Source of the DNA: Eleusine coracana subsp. coracana
Lineage: Eukaryota; Streptophyta; Magnoliopsida; Poales; Poaceae
NCBI GenBank assembly: GCA_032690845.1
Contig: CM064434.1
Coordinates: 9,674,108 to 9,738,107 of the forward strand
Direction: 5' to 3'
Length of the DNA: 64,000 nt
Under the pieces are notes generated by a model that saw only the letters and a program-made list of their open reading frames with translations, was not told the origin of the DNA and did no database searches. Made by a program: the position numbers and the translations under genes. Positions within the stretch are counted from its first letter, which is position 1. Each line of letters starts with the position of its first letter. Positions 25,201 to 35,268 of this stretch are shown here, piece by piece.

Positions 25201-26302
25201 AGAGCTTCCTTCTGGGGGTTGGGGAGAGAGCTATTTGACATGTCAACACAATGTAAGTTCCATTACTCTATTGGTTTCTTTGAAATAACATACTTTTTTG
25301 CTACCGGTATTGTCAATGTATTTGTGACCTTATATATTATAATCAGGTGTACACCAATCTTGGCAGCAATAAACCTCATGCAGTGAACACTAGTTGGGCC
25401 ATGCTGGCCTTGATTGAAGCAGGACAGGTCTCATTTTTTAGTTATATATACTTGACATCGTGTGGACATTCACAAACGTTTGCTCTTGTTGGTACAGGCT
25501 GAAAGGGATCCAATACCTCTCCATCGTGCTGCAAAGATTTTGATCAACATGCAATTAGAGAATGGTGAATTTCCTCAACAGGTAAGTCATCATCAATACA
25601 TTGAAAAATAAGCACGAGTTAATGCTTTTGCCCATCTCATAACTTCTTGATTGAGTTCCACCCAGTTGTAGCAGCTATTCTAAAACATAAAAAGTGGTAC
25701 AAAACCTAGGTCAACATAATGAGAATAAAAGTATGGTTATCTAATAGAGATTATGTCAATGGCCTCTAGGGCCTCATATTTGTGTAGTAAGGGGGAGAAA
25801 AAGGGACCTCTTCTATCCTCCAATAAAGGGACAAGTCGAAAACACCCTACTTAAAAAAAAGTATGGCCATCAAATAGAGACTATTTGTTGTGTCAAAGCA
25901 TTTCTAAATGTTACGAACTTATGAACTATTATCTCGTGGTGTTTGCTATAGATAAGGGAACAATGTCCCAAAACATGCAAATCTTACTGTAGATGGACAA
26001 TTAGACAAGAGATTTGCAACAAAATAAAAAAAAATATAAATAAAATCAATAGAAGATTTATCTTCACTTTTCCATTATTATCTAGTGTATTTAATTTTTC
26101 ATGTGGTCGGACTGGTAATTCCTACTTTGATTAATACTACCTTCTAATTTGTTGAAGATATTTAGTATCATGTGTAACACAGGAGATCATTGGAGTCTTC
26201 AACAAAAATTGCATGATCAGTTACTCCCAGTACAGAAACATCTTCCCCATATGGGCTCTTGGAGTGTACCGTTCTCGGGTCCTGATTCCATGCATGAAAT
26301 AG
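4688..26302 (+). CDS. Oxidosqualene cyclase (triterpene/sterol synthase), C-terminal half, 11 exons
   Basis: The product belongs to the oxidosqualene cyclases, endoplasmic-reticulum enzymes that fold 2,3-oxidosqualene into sterol or triterpene skeletons. Exons read 4688-4801, 5002-5124, 5221-5331, 5508-5606, 22916-22972, 24694-24740, 24822-24965, 25075-25252, 25347-25427, 25498-25581 and 26183-26302 (TAG stop). All introns are GT-AG and the joined frame is open for about 385 codons, roughly half of the usual 760. Family landmarks are EDPNSEAFKLH, EDGMKMQGYNGSQLWDTA, GGWPFSTADHGWP, YERTRSYAWLE, IDYPYVECTSEAIQ, QW repeats (for example FIESIQRSDGSW and INMQLENGEFPQQ) and the terminal RNIFPIWALGVYR. 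The usual DCTAE catalytic motif is D-S-T-A-L at 5308-5322: the Asp is kept, Cys and Glu are changed. The product (beta-amyrin, cycloartenol or other) cannot be told. The N-terminal exons, including the MWCYCR region, are not visible. It could be an active divergent gene or a 5'-truncated relic. Confidence 0.88.
5607..8525. other. First part of the large intron: repeat fragments, no gene recognised
   Basis: A G run lies near 6062-6077. About 6170-6310 has CACTA-like subterminal style (GCCACTACATATGGGTTTCTTTGTAGCGATGG). About 6325-6395 matches part of the short LTR element at 34980-35047 (GGGTCCACTCAAAATG..GAG). A C run sits near 8230-8248. The GC-rich part 7750-8180 has overlapping open frames in three frames but no recognisable protein; it may be a captured gene fragment or simple composition bias. 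Confidence 0.45.
8526..11665 (-). mobile_element. RTE-clade non-LTR retrotransposon (LINE), near full length
   Basis: The element reads on the minus strand from about 11665 to the terminal (TTG)n repeat at about 8530-8553, preceded by GCTTGGGATAAAAAGGC, a 3' end characteristic of plant RTE LINEs. One reading frame with an apurinic endonuclease and a reverse transcriptase spans most of it. It sits in the large cyclase intron, antisense to that gene. The 5' boundary is an estimate, as the sequence beyond 11641 shows no clear border. Confidence 0.85.
8723..11641 (-). pseudogene. RTE LINE polyprotein: endonuclease plus reverse transcriptase, three nonsense codons
   Basis: A single frame of 973 codons runs from 11641 to the stop at 8723-8725 without any frameshift. 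It is broken only by TAG at 10721-10723, TGA at 10325-10327 and TAG at 9095-9097. The N-terminal third is an endonuclease/exonuclease/phosphatase domain with GSWNVGS, QETKW, GGDLNG, QIDFIL and the TQH histidine, all catalytic positions intact. The central third is a reverse transcriptase with PDGIPIEVW, DLEKAYDKVPR, GLHQGSALSPYLF and an intact FADD box. The C-terminal part has the RLRWFGHVQRRP motif usual in this clade. Three point nonsense changes and no indels suggest a young insertion. It would nick chromosomal DNA and reverse transcribe its own RNA if intact. Confidence 0.88.
11666..12780. other. Intronic stretch, no gene seen
   Basis: AT-rich sequence with no conserved coding signal on either strand. 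A block near 12178-12215 (AAACATGTACAGTAGGAAGAGAAGC) recurs in altered form near 12615-12650, indicating a diverged internal duplication or two copies of a small repeat. Confidence 0.4.
13073..16015. mobile_element. LTR family 1, copy B (solo LTR, itself interrupted)
   Basis: It begins TGTTGGTTGTATCTACGCA, matching copy C (TGTTGGTCATAGTTACGCA), inside the LINE ORF1. Homology to copies A and C is clear for the first 200 bases and weaker at the end (CTGCATGAAATGGGTACA..). The interior is split by the reversed copia-type LTR 13740-15639; the broken flanks CAATCCTTGAAAAC and ACCCTTGGTTAGG would join there. The right boundary is approximate because a clean target duplication could not be shown. 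Confidence 0.55.
13740..15639 (-). mobile_element. Copia (SIRE-like) solo LTR, minus orientation
   Basis: Read on the minus strand it starts TGTAAGGATCATGACC and ends ATTCATCCCAACCC..GGTCACTCGGTCCTTTCA. The end resembles that of the LTR at 33093-34940 (ATTCACCCCCC..GGTCGCCTTCTCGGTCCTTCA), so both belong to one type. The interior has several copies of a GACCGGACCGTCCGGTC motif (14830-15080). Flanks share AAAAC, offset by one base from an ideal duplication. No internal domain is left, so it is a solo LTR. Confidence 0.65.
16829..21345 (+). pseudogene. L1-type LINE ORF2 (endonuclease, reverse transcriptase, RNase H), broken
   Basis: It starts with MKFIAWNC, the usual opening of plant L1 endonucleases. 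LTR copy C interrupts it at 17056-18498, after which WSLW..E, MIVHGGF and KLDYAVAD..RSDHWPV continue the endonuclease. The reverse transcriptase shows KLDISKAYDRVDW, the GLRQGDLLSPYLFMIC box and FAED where FADD is expected (20300-20330). The C-terminal part has a zf-RVT-like region and an RNase H domain with NIDASF, CAEAH and LEMDSTYVA. Many stops and several frameshifts make it non-functional. Confidence 0.8.
17056..18498. mobile_element. LTR family 1, copy C, complete solo LTR
   Basis: The element starts TGTTGGTCATAG and ends GCGTCAACA. It is flanked by ATGAC (17051-17055) and ATGTC (18499-18503), a five-base target duplication with one mismatch. It cuts the LINE ORF2 endonuclease. Several palindromic GTGCCGATCGGCACG-like motifs occur at 17250, 18013 and 18250. 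No coding domain is present. It is the best reference copy of this family in the window. Confidence 0.75.
22207..22257. repeat. (CT)n microsatellite inside the gypsy LTR
   Basis: About 51 bases of uninterrupted CT repeat lying just upstream of the LTR TATA box. Confidence 0.9.
22270..22280 (+). promoter_or_regulatory. TATA box of the gypsy LTR
   Basis: GTATAAAAGGG occurs about 15 bases after the CT tract and matches a plant TATA box. Retroelement LTRs carry their own promoter in this position. It points in the same direction as the cyclase gene and lies about 640 bases upstream of its fifth visible exon. Confidence 0.45.
22916..26302 (+). CDS. 3' exon block of the oxidosqualene cyclase gene (exons 5-11)
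   Basis: These seven exons form the 3' part of the gene listed at 4688. The first is a 57-base exon (NDNGGFGSYERTRSYAWLE) isolated between the 17.3-kb intron and a 1.7-kb intron. Exon junctions split codons at 24740/24822 (Pro) and 24965/25075 (Trp), and both are restored by splicing. The block carries LLNPSETFGDIMIDYP, PYVECTSEAIQ, YGSWAICFTNGTWHGVMGL, LPSGGWGESYLTCQHN, NTSWAMLALIEAGQ and the C-terminal FPIWALG. The protein ends in RVLIPCMK. No stop or frameshift is present. An unspliced start in this block is not expected, as it lacks an N-terminal domain. Confidence 0.88.
22973..24693. other. Cyclase intron 5, no gene seen
   Basis: The intron is bounded by GAG|GTTAGC and TATCCAG|CTTTTA. 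It is AT-rich, with short open frames but no recognisable domain. The part 23880-24540 has repeat-like texture (CCTAAGGATTGAAAC, CCTACGATTGAAG) and may be a diverged MITE. Confidence 0.5.
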
Positions 26303-28029
26303 GTAGCTTGTGCTTGTTCCAATTGAGCACGTACGTATTGGGCTTGTCGTTCTCGTTGCAAAAGTACAACATTATACCTGTGTCAGCTTTCTAATCCCCT
26401 CGTTAGTACCTTTTATTTGCTACAAACTATGTACCACTATTTGTCATTTTCTACAATAGTCTAAATTTCACTATTCGTGAGTGTAATTGTAATATGTACA
26501 ATTCTTGACCTTACACCATTACTACAAAAAAAAAACATACTATAGTCGTGTTTGTCAAAAATGGCCTAGTCGTGGGAACAATAGCAAACGAGACTACAAA
26601 AACACCCTTCGCATAGACCATGACTAGAAATCAACTTTCAGTCATTGGCCGTAAAATTGGCCTGCTACTAAGAAGTGCTTCATTTGGGGCTGACAGGCCT
26701 AGTAGACAGTCGATCTATTTAAGGCCTATAAACCTTAGCCACTCTACCCATCCTTTCTTTCTTCCTCCCATGCGCCAGCCTCCTTCTCTCTCTCACACGG
26801 GTGTATCACACGAGCCGTCAGCGGATGCGCAAGCGGCGTGGCATGCTAGCAGTGGAGACACATCGATTCCTCTTCTCGATGCATCCTGTGTACAGTACTA
26901 CTAATTACCCAGGCACGTGGAGCATTTACACTTGCGATCGAGCGAGTCCCCAGCCGTAACCATGACCTAAGGCGACATGGCTCTCTCTCTCTCTCTCTAA
27001 CTTTGGGATCTGGTGACAAGGAGGACCCATCCCCTCCTCTAACTCCCCCAAGCACCACCACTCCCTTTGAGCGCTGCCCCTACCCTAAGTGGGCACAACA
27101 AGAAGGCAAGTGGGTGTTATGAGGAGGTGGTGTGGATGCACCATTCCCTTGTCCACCTCCTTTCTTGAACATACACCCCAATCTACAGTATGATGTTCTG
27201 TATACTAATTTAGTGTTGTTTTGGGTCCAACCATGTGTTCACACATGGTTCTTTTAATCTTTTACTGAATTACTAGATTTGGATATACTCTACGAAGATC
27301 TGAATTGAAAATTATTATTATTAATTTCTTGTTAATGTCTGTTGAAATTTCTCAAATAGGGAATGGTGCATGTTATGGAGATAATAGCTCTTGCTTTATG
27401 TTGTATTCCTTCTTATTTAAATTTATACATTAAAATGTTTTAGGTTAACAGAATAGGCTACCTATGGTGGATTGGGTGGTAGCAGGGAGTGGGGGGGGGG
27501 GGTCTGTTTCTAGCTTCTTTTCATTTCAAATATGGTCAAGGTAAACTTGGGTACTGTGCCAATCTAATTGTTAGATGAATAGTTTCCTATTTTACTTACT
27601 TATGATACCTGTTGTCTAATAAATTGATGAGTCCCACCATATGTGATTTATGAATCAAATAAAACAATCTAAAAAAGGGACAGTGAAATTCTTTGGAGGA
27701 TATGTCTATTGGCCCCATGAAATTTGTTTTTAAAGCTTACATGACATTGATACCTCCGGAAGATATCCCAAGGAACAGCAGTGTGGAAAGGGCACTCTAG
27801 ATAATTTTTTTTGTTATATGTGGTACAATATTGCATCGATGTATAAACCATAACAAAATAATTTGCTATGCCTTTCCTTTTACTTGTAATAACTCCTGAC
27901 TCTATGCCCTAAAGTTCTTAAAAACTAACGTTGCATTTGTGCTCACTTTGACAATGCAAGTGTGATGCTGATGCATTTCTAAGCAAAAGGTACCTTGAAT
28001 CAAGCAATCCGGTAAAGGGGATCTGGTAA
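26303..28029. other. Intergenic repeat debris downstream of the cyclase gene
   Basis: The cyclase terminator and poly(A) region should lie in the first 200 bases, but no signal is decisive. From about 26519 (ATTACTACAAAAAA..CTATAGTCGTG) to about 26740 the sequence has CACTA-like terminal style. A short CT tract lies at 26980-26997 and a G run near 27488-27500. No coding region was recognised. Confidence 0.4.
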
Positions 28030-28450
28030 CACTACCACAGAAATACACAAAAGAGACACTATATTAGTGACGCCAAATGAAAGAACGTCACTAATAACCC
28101 TATTAGTGACGGCTATACAGAAACGTGTCACTAGTATTACTCAAAATACCCTAATTGTGGCATTAATTGTGACGCAGAAAACAAAACCCGTCACTAATAG
28201 TACAGGTCAAAAGTCAGTGATGGATTTCAGAAAACACGTCACTAATTGACATAACTTTAGTGATGGTGGTTTAGTTATTAGCGACGTTATATGATTAACC
28301 ATCGCTATTACCTTATATTTAGTGACGTTATAAATAAATCTGTCACTGGTAGCCTTAACAATAGTGACGGGCTGTATTTATTAGCGACGGTATGTAGAAA
28401 TTCATCGCAGGTACTCCTTTTTAGTGACGGTGTGTAGAAATTTTGACCAA
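28030..28450. mobile_element. CACTA-like element end with TAGTGACGG subterminal repeats
   Basis: It starts CACTACCACAGAAATAC, a CACTA-style terminus. It is followed by at least ten copies of a (T)TAGTGACGG / CGTCACTAAT motif in both orientations up to about 28440. The opposite terminus (..GTGGTAGTG) was not found before 28775, so the copy is truncated or its far end is degenerate. Confidence 0.6.
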
Positions 28451-28774
28451 ATTTTGACTCAACTAATTGCACTGGATCTGCTAAAGCACAAAACTTTTTG
28501 TGAGCAACGTCCTACCACTTACTCTCATTTCTATTAGATGACTTACAAAAATTCTGAAGTGGTATTGTTTTCAAAAATACTAGAAAAGCTCAATAATTAT
28601 ATATCTCAGAAATATGTTAAGAGTTCAAAACATGATATACTTCTTCCTGTGGCATGACAATATGCTCCCAAGCATAAAGGTGCAAAAAAATTGTTTGGGA
28701 AGGACCAAATTCTTTTTTCTCCAACATGTTCTAGACGTATCATTGCATTAAGAAGATTGAAAAAACAGGAATAA

Positions 28775-29110
28775 GGGTGTGTTTGGCAGGGATTATGCTT
28801 ATGTAATAAACTGCTTATGCTCTAGCTTATCTATCAAAAGTGCTTATTCAGCTTATTTGGCTTATATAACATAAATAGCCAAACCGTTTGGCAAAAGTGC
28901 TTATTCAAACGACTTATCTAGAGAGTAAACACCAAAAAACTAGTATTTGGTGCTTATACAAAACTGCTTATGCTAGTACAAATTTCAAAACTACTTATAG
29001 CTGCTTATATCAATAAGCACTTATGGGTTCAACCCGTTTGACAGAGCTTATAGTTTATTGCTGCATAAGCAGTTCAATAAGCAGTTTTATAAGCCCTGCC
29101 AAACACACCC
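28775..29110. mobile_element. Tourist-like (PIF/Harbinger) MITE
   Basis: The terminal inverted repeats GGGTGTGTTTGGCAGGG and CCCTGCCAAACACACCC match perfectly over 17 bases. The element is flanked on both sides by TAA (28772-28774 and 29111-29113), the target preference of the PIF/Harbinger superfamily. The interior is AT-rich with repeated GCTTAT and ATAAGC words and codes for nothing. Its length is 336 bases. Confidence 0.92.
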
Positions 29111-32100
29111 TAAGACACTGTACAAAACACCACACACACACGGCATTAGCACCCGTAAAAAATAAAGGCAACCCACACACACCTCTTCCTAGCTTCATGG
29201 CTAGTAATCGAGGCAGTCAAGAATGCCATCTTCCATCACGGTCGTTCTTCACCTGTAAGTGCAAGGAAGGACCAGTTTTCCAAGGGCATAAAACGACAAC
29301 AATAGTAAAACTAATGGCTTTTGAGGGATATGTGATTTTACTGTGGTACATCTAGGATTTATGTAATTTGTAGTGGCAAATAAGATTTGTCACCAAAAAA
29401 CAAGTACAAAGTCATCTACTAACTATAATATAGGAAAAGGAAAAAATAAAATAGATCCTACTGTAACATTGGTTTGTATGGACTCGAGAGATGATAAAAT
29501 GGTTGAAGCACAAACATTTTTTTTTATTTAGAACCAACACATTAGATAAGAAAATGAGCCTCCCTATAAATTGATTCTCCTTTTTTGTCAATGTCATTTG
29601 TTCGCGGAAAATTAGAGTATCTCTTGAAGAAGCAAAAAGTTTCCCCTAAATCAAAATTATAGAGAAAAGAAGAAATAATTATATCCAACAGCTCCCCTAA
29701 AACAGCCAAAACATTTAACAGCCCCCCAAAACCAGCCACACCTTTATTTGGCTCCGAATCCTTATTTTCTTTGGCATGTCAAGTGCTCCCTGCCAATATT
29801 TTGCGGTGGTGCCATACTTTTGCATGCGGCTAAGGTACAGACTCCATGAATCACCTCAGACGATGGTGTGCAGGGGACCACTGCACTTCCTGAATGCCTC
29901 CTACTGTCAGTCGTTACGTATAGGAATTCAAGTCCTGAATTAGCAGTTTACATTTAGTAGTAAACTGATAGAGATTTATGGAAGGCCAGGGCTTACCATA
30001 GATTCTGCTCGAGGAGAAAACAAAGCCGGCAGCACTCCCACATTACCACAAGCAGGAGGAATATTTATTTTGTAACAGTCTGAGACCAGTGGCCCATACA
30101 TCGATCTGCATCCACTTATAGCAGCCCTAGTGATCAGCACGAATTGATTGTTGAATTGAACAATAACATGCAACATGAGTTGTGCATAGAATATTATTTT
30201 TCGAAAATGTAAGACAGCTGCGCTTCTTTGTATTAGAGAGAGAAATATAGTCCCCTTATATGTTCCTTATCTAATACGGGACCAAATGTGAGACTCGGTT
30301 TAAGTTGTGCAAAGAATGGCTCAATTTGATTCAAACTGATAAATACGAGCGTGCGGCTTAAATCAGCATTGTTGCCTTTGAAGGGATTGGCCGAAAGTGT
30401 CAGGTTCAATTCTAAGTCCAAGGAGCACCAACACCTGGTGGTGTGTCAAGTTTTAATATTTTTAAGAGATTTGTTATAGTGCTTGAAATTAATAGTAACC
30501 ATTCATGTGATTAGATCTAACAATTAAAAATAGAGAGGTACCTATTAGGAGATACTTTAAGTTGGACACTAAACTCCTTCTCGTTGTACCGAGATGGAGG
30601 TAAGATTTGAACGACCAGGTACAGCATCACATTTGACACCTGAGGAAAGTATAGCCCAACTATGAGGTACATCAGCGGGTGTTACAGTCATACGTAGATG
30701 AGTTTTGGCTCTAAGTGTAGTATGGTGTAGTAGTAGGCACTTTCTAGGCCCCTTCCCGGCTACTGGATCACTCGAGTGCGTGCTTCAGGTACTACGGACC
30801 CTCTGCCATCCATCGCAGCAGAGCCGTTTGATGAGAGGGGGGGGGAGGGGGCTAATAAGCGCAGATCTTTGAATTAAAGGTTTCAAGAACAGTACCAAAA
30901 ATTAGTGGGACGATACTAATTAGTTTTCTTTTTTAAAATTTGATACAGGGTAATTTAGTACATTTGATTCATGTATTAGGTACCGACGATGAAATTGCCA
31001 CTGGGCCTCCGCCGTCTCCCTTGTATTAGGAAGCACAATAGGACACCATTGTCAGAGGACCTCATCTTTACGATCCCTTGGATGCAGATTACAGAGGAGT
31101 AACACTGGCGGCCGGCGGGTGAAGAGGAGTAGAGAAGAGGAGGCATGGGCAGGAAACTGCGAAGAGGAGAAGGCATGCAGCCGCCAGGTGAAGAGAAAGG
31201 AGGCAAGCAGCCTGGGCGGCAGTATATTGCTAACCTAGTGGCCCAACTTGATAGCCCAATAGCTTGCCTTGAAGCCTAGCTAAGCAGGCCCGTCTAGACA
31301 GCAACCTTAATCTGGTCGTCCACCCTCTAGTCGGACGACTAATCATGATCAGTCGATGATTAGTCGGACGACCAGATTTCTAGTCGAGCTAACCGAGCCG
31401 GCACCCCTAATCGAGCTCAAAGAATCGACCAGGACGACGGACGACTTGAAAACATTCAATACTGATTGAGGCACATGCGCCAGACATCATCTTCTCGAAG
31501 CACGTATACATAGCCAGTAGCTATGTCGTCCTTGTTCGAATAATCCAACGGGAACCAGATGTATGACACCCCACCATCATCGATTTGTTTTGAAAGCATC
31601 TCCTTGAAAACCCAACACCTGCCACCCATGGGTCCAGTCATCGGTGGCCGCGGGAAGGCGTCCAGGCCCCTGGTCGGATTGAGGGCTTGCGGTACCGCAC
31701 AAGATAACTTTCCCGACAGCTTTTAGTATTACAGTGACAGTTTTTGGCACACAAGCATATTCCTTTTTTTAGTAGAAGGGCAGGCGTTCCTAGCAGGGAA
31801 TTACCATCAGAGCCACAAGTCCATCATTGTCGACCCTGCGCATGATGTTCGATTAAGCTCCTTCCTCACAGGTCAACAACTCGCTTTCGTGATCATATGA
31901 GATGGTTACACGTGTGTGCTTCTATATTAAGTGTAGAGACGTGTGTACGAGTGCCAAGTGTCCAGAGTGATCGGAGCAATTGTGTGCCATTTATGTCTCG
32001 CATCAAGTTCAAATATTAAACTTGATATCTAGCCGCACTATTAGCACGGATCACCTTGCTAATTAATCAAAAGAATGATAGATATATGCAAAATCAACAA

Positions 32101-32168
32101 AAATTAATCATAAAAACAACAAAATTAATCATAAGCAACACGTAAAAGCTATAGAAGTGCAGATCTAC
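29111..32168. other. No gene recognised between the MITE and the Toc75 pseudogene
   Basis: The beta-barrel exons expected downstream of the Toc75 fragment (which reads leftward) should lie here but were not found. A 60-codon minus-strand frame at 30233-30421 and another at 31456-31641 look protein-like but were not identified. A G-rich run is near 30837-30850. A complex inverted repeat at 31311-31376 is listed separately. Confidence 0.4.
31311..31376. repeat. Compound inverted and direct repeat (AGTCGGACGAC)
   Basis: The right arm 31356-31376 (ATGATTAGTCGGACGACCAGA) is the reverse complement of the left pieces TCTGGTCGTCC (31311-31321) and GACTAATCAT (31337-31346), which are separated by 15 extra bases. 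AGTCGGACGAC also occurs directly repeated at 31329 and 31362. It could fold into a hairpin and may be the end of a DNA transposon. No transposase is nearby. Confidence 0.7.
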
Positions 32169-33092
32169 CTGAGGGTTGAGCAGGTTACTGGATGTAACGG
32201 ACCCAACAAGAGATCTGCCTAACCCTGCAATGTTGCGGTGCTCGAATGATACAGTACCTAGCTCCAGGAAAAATGGAAGCCTAGAGTAATGTTGCCATTT
32301 GCATGAATATCTTAAATGAATTGATTCAGTGTTTAAATGCTCGCAGATTATCTAGAATTAACAGAGGAGATATGCAGATAAGAAAATGTAGTAAATCAGC
32401 GGTACATCACAAGAGTTGGTCGCCGTTGACTCCCTGGAATAATACTCCATTTCGTGGCTACTTCTGCGGACATATGTTCCGTCTCCCACATCTTAATTTC
32501 AATCACTATTGCCTCCTTTTTTTTTTTGTCTCTTCTGGTCGAGGGATAACTTCTTTGTTGGAAAACAAATCAAGCGAGTTGAGATGGCTCAGAGCTTGTT
32601 TCCCAGCCCCAATGTTATATATATGGCCAGATCGAAGCTGTGTATTGCAGTAAAAGAGGTACAACTTAGGAGGGCAGTAACATCATGACAAGGAATAGAT
32701 GCAAAGTAGAATTGCAACTGTATGTGAAACAACCAAGTCATCATATCACAATCATGTGAAATTGAGCATGTTAATTAACCCCATCTTGCACATAATGATA
32801 CTTACCAGATTACCTATTGTACGTACCTGCTGAGCCACCTCTCTCTCTCTCTCTCTATCAATGAGAGGGATGCGAGTGTTCCCCTCGACGATGTTGCCGA
32901 GCTTGTCCAAGAATTGGTACACCAGCTTGGTATTTGTGACATTCCAACCCATTAAGATTAGGCCCATAGTGGTCCATGAGCACTTATGTGCATGAGGAGG
33001 TGGAAATTTAGTACCACCTTGCTAGTCTACTGAGAGGTAGACCAACATATAAGGCTAGGTTGTCCACCACCAGCAACCTTGGGTTAGCCCTT

Positions 33093-34940
33093 TGAGAAAC
33101 CATGTGGATATATGTCATGATTTACAATATGTGATAAGTAATTAACAAGTGGTCAATTTGGTGTTTGAGTTGAAATGCAGGAAATTGGGATTGCATGAGT
33201 TTGTGCATGGTTATGGTTATGTCTAACCAGAATTGGTTAAGGTATTGGTGATGTTGCAGGAGAAGAGAAATGTGTTTGCTTGTCTCATGATGTGTAAATC
33301 AAAGGAGTCCACTTGGCAGTCAATGGCGAGAGGATCGGGCATAAGTAGGGGACTTGAGGCCGGACGATCGGGAGGCCGGGTGAAGTCAAGGGTGATCCTC
33401 ACCGTACATGTGGAGAGGCAATAAGCACAAACGGTTTCGTGGTTGAGCCTCAAACCTATGGAGGTGATGAAGATGGTGTGTTGACCAAGTCAAGGCAAAT
33501 GCGATGACGGTGCAAGTGACAAGGGGGCCCAATGGATCGGGACTGAGAGAGACTTGCCGGTGGTCAGGATCATGGGACAAGGTGACACACGTCAATATCA
33601 AGGAAGATGCACTTTGAGAAGCGTGCAAGGTGGTTTCCTGGTTTAGAGCTCAAAACAGATGACAGTGATTGGTGGTGCACGTGGCACCATCATCGAGGTT
33701 GCATCAGGGTGAAGCAAAGTCATGAAGGATCCGAGGGCATTCAGGTGTCGAGAAAAAAAGATGGGCAAGTTTGCCCCTGGTGGTAGGTGGCTATGTATTG
33801 TAGGTCAAGGATAGAGTGGTCTTTAGGACAACCCCTAGGCCTATATAAGGAGAGATTGTGCTGGTGGGAGAGGTGCCTCTTCTCATTAGCCTTGTGTTAG
33901 GTTTTCATTTCAAAGTGCTAGGAGAGATCTTCATGTCTTAGTGGATAGGAAAGGGTGTGTGAGAGACAAACTTTTCTCTACCAAATAGTGGGAGAAAGAG
34001 GGTGGATTCCTAGCCATGTATCCATGAATCTTGTATGCAAGGATCAATGATATGAGATTTAATTTCATCCTCAAGATTTTCTCTTCTCCCTAAATCCCAA
34101 ATTTCTCTTTTTCTCTATTTTCGAAGCTATTTTTGGGGGTATTTTCGATCTCATTTTTGTGTGGTTTTCGGGATGAATTTCTTGAGGGATCCTAGTGCTA
34201 GGACATGCTTAAACATTCCTTGATGGATCCTTGGTTGAATCCTAGGTAGTAGCACCTTTGATTTCGTGGATTTTCTCAAGAACATTCAAACCCTAGGCTT
34301 TTTGGTAGAACCTGAAATTCATGATGAATTCTTGAGCTTTTCATATGATTTCACTTGGAAAAGATGTGTCCTAGCATGATACACCTTCCGTCCAAATTTC
34401 GTGAATTTTGGAGTTTGTTTGGATAGGTTTAGCCAAATTTCTTGCCGAGTTTTGAGTTTAGTTCTTGGATCGGGATAGGGTCGACCGGTACTGCCGATCT
34501 TTGTATCGACACTACTGGCACGGGAGGCAAAATCTTGACCAACACTGTTGATGTCCTGACTGGGAATTTTGTGTTCTGTCCGTTGTCAATCGACACTACT
34601 GATGACATGATCGGCACTGCCAATGCTCTGTCTCAAATGCCGATAGGCATTGCCGATGCCCTGATCGACACTGTCAATACTCTGATAGAATTGCCTATTT
34701 TGTGTGAGTTTCTTCCATCATTTGAGTTTGATTGTTCTCCTTTGTTCCGCTGTACTCCTCTGCTGGTGTTGATCATTTATAGGGTTAGCACATCACAAGT
34801 TTGTATGTGTGACCTTGGTGATATGTTTAGAGGTTGGCTTGGACTGTAATTGGGACATAGGCCAAGTTCTTGAGAAGAATTTTAATTTTGGCTCCCATTC
34901 ACCCCCCCCCCCCCCCTCTGGTCGCCTTCTCGGTCCTTCA
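33093..34940 (+). mobile_element. Copia (SIRE-like) solo LTR
   Basis: It starts TGAGAAACC, ends CGGTCCTTCA, and is flanked by exact five-base duplications CCCTT (33088-33092 and 34941-34945). Removing it rejoins the miniature LTR in register with its partner at 35271. The tail ATTCACCCCCC..CTCTGGTCGCC is typical of large copia LTRs and resembles the reversed LTR at 13740-15639. A poly-C run lies at about 34903-34918. The interior has a series of GCCGATC/CGACACTACTG motifs (34480-34690). Confidence 0.88.
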
Positions 34941-35049
34941 CCCTTTTATACGAAGCGAGGATGAAAGCGTAAATAGGTCAGTGGGTGTGTGGGGTCCACT
35001 CAAAATGCGAGTTAGGCCCAGCCGGGTGTTGACCCTGGATCCTTATAAG

Positions 35050-35061
35050 TGGTATCAGAGC
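35050..35061 (+). other. Primer binding site (initiator Met tRNA)
   Basis: TGGTATCAGAGC lies two bases after the 5' LTR end and is complementary to the 3' end of plant initiator methionine tRNA. This fixes the element's orientation as plus. Confidence 0.88.
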
Positions 35062-35256
35062 CGACCCTCGCGGGCATGATGCACCACAGCCAGAAGGTTC
35101 AGACATATGGTGCATGACGCGTGTAGGCCCATGCATGGGACATAGCTTGATATGTGATCCGACACTAGACATGGACGTGCCTAAGAGGGGAACGTTCCTG
35201 GTAGCTTGCCCAATGTGGGTATGTTGTCTCTGTGTTCCAACGAGAACATTGTTCCT

Positions 35257-35268
35257 TTGAGGGAGGTG
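35257..35268 (+). other. Polypurine tract of the miniature LTR element
   Basis: TTGAGGGAGGTG ends two bases before the 3' LTR start at 35271, the position where plus-strand DNA priming occurs in LTR elements. Confidence 0.65.

Noticed and set aside
28030..28450. Regularly spaced TAGTGACGG words, considered as a CRISPR-like or tandem array
   Set aside because: The words occur in both orientations with irregular spacing next to a CACTA terminus, as in transposon subterminal repeats.
30233..30421. Minus-strand frame containing LELNLTLSANPFKG and FFAQLKPSLTFGPVLDKEH
   Set aside because: It looks protein-like but I could not match it to a family, and it has no flanking exon or splice support. 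A translated search against plant proteins would decide.
31456..31641. Minus-strand frame containing GYVYVLREDDVWRMCLNQY
   Set aside because: No family recognised and no adjoining exons; it is too short to call.
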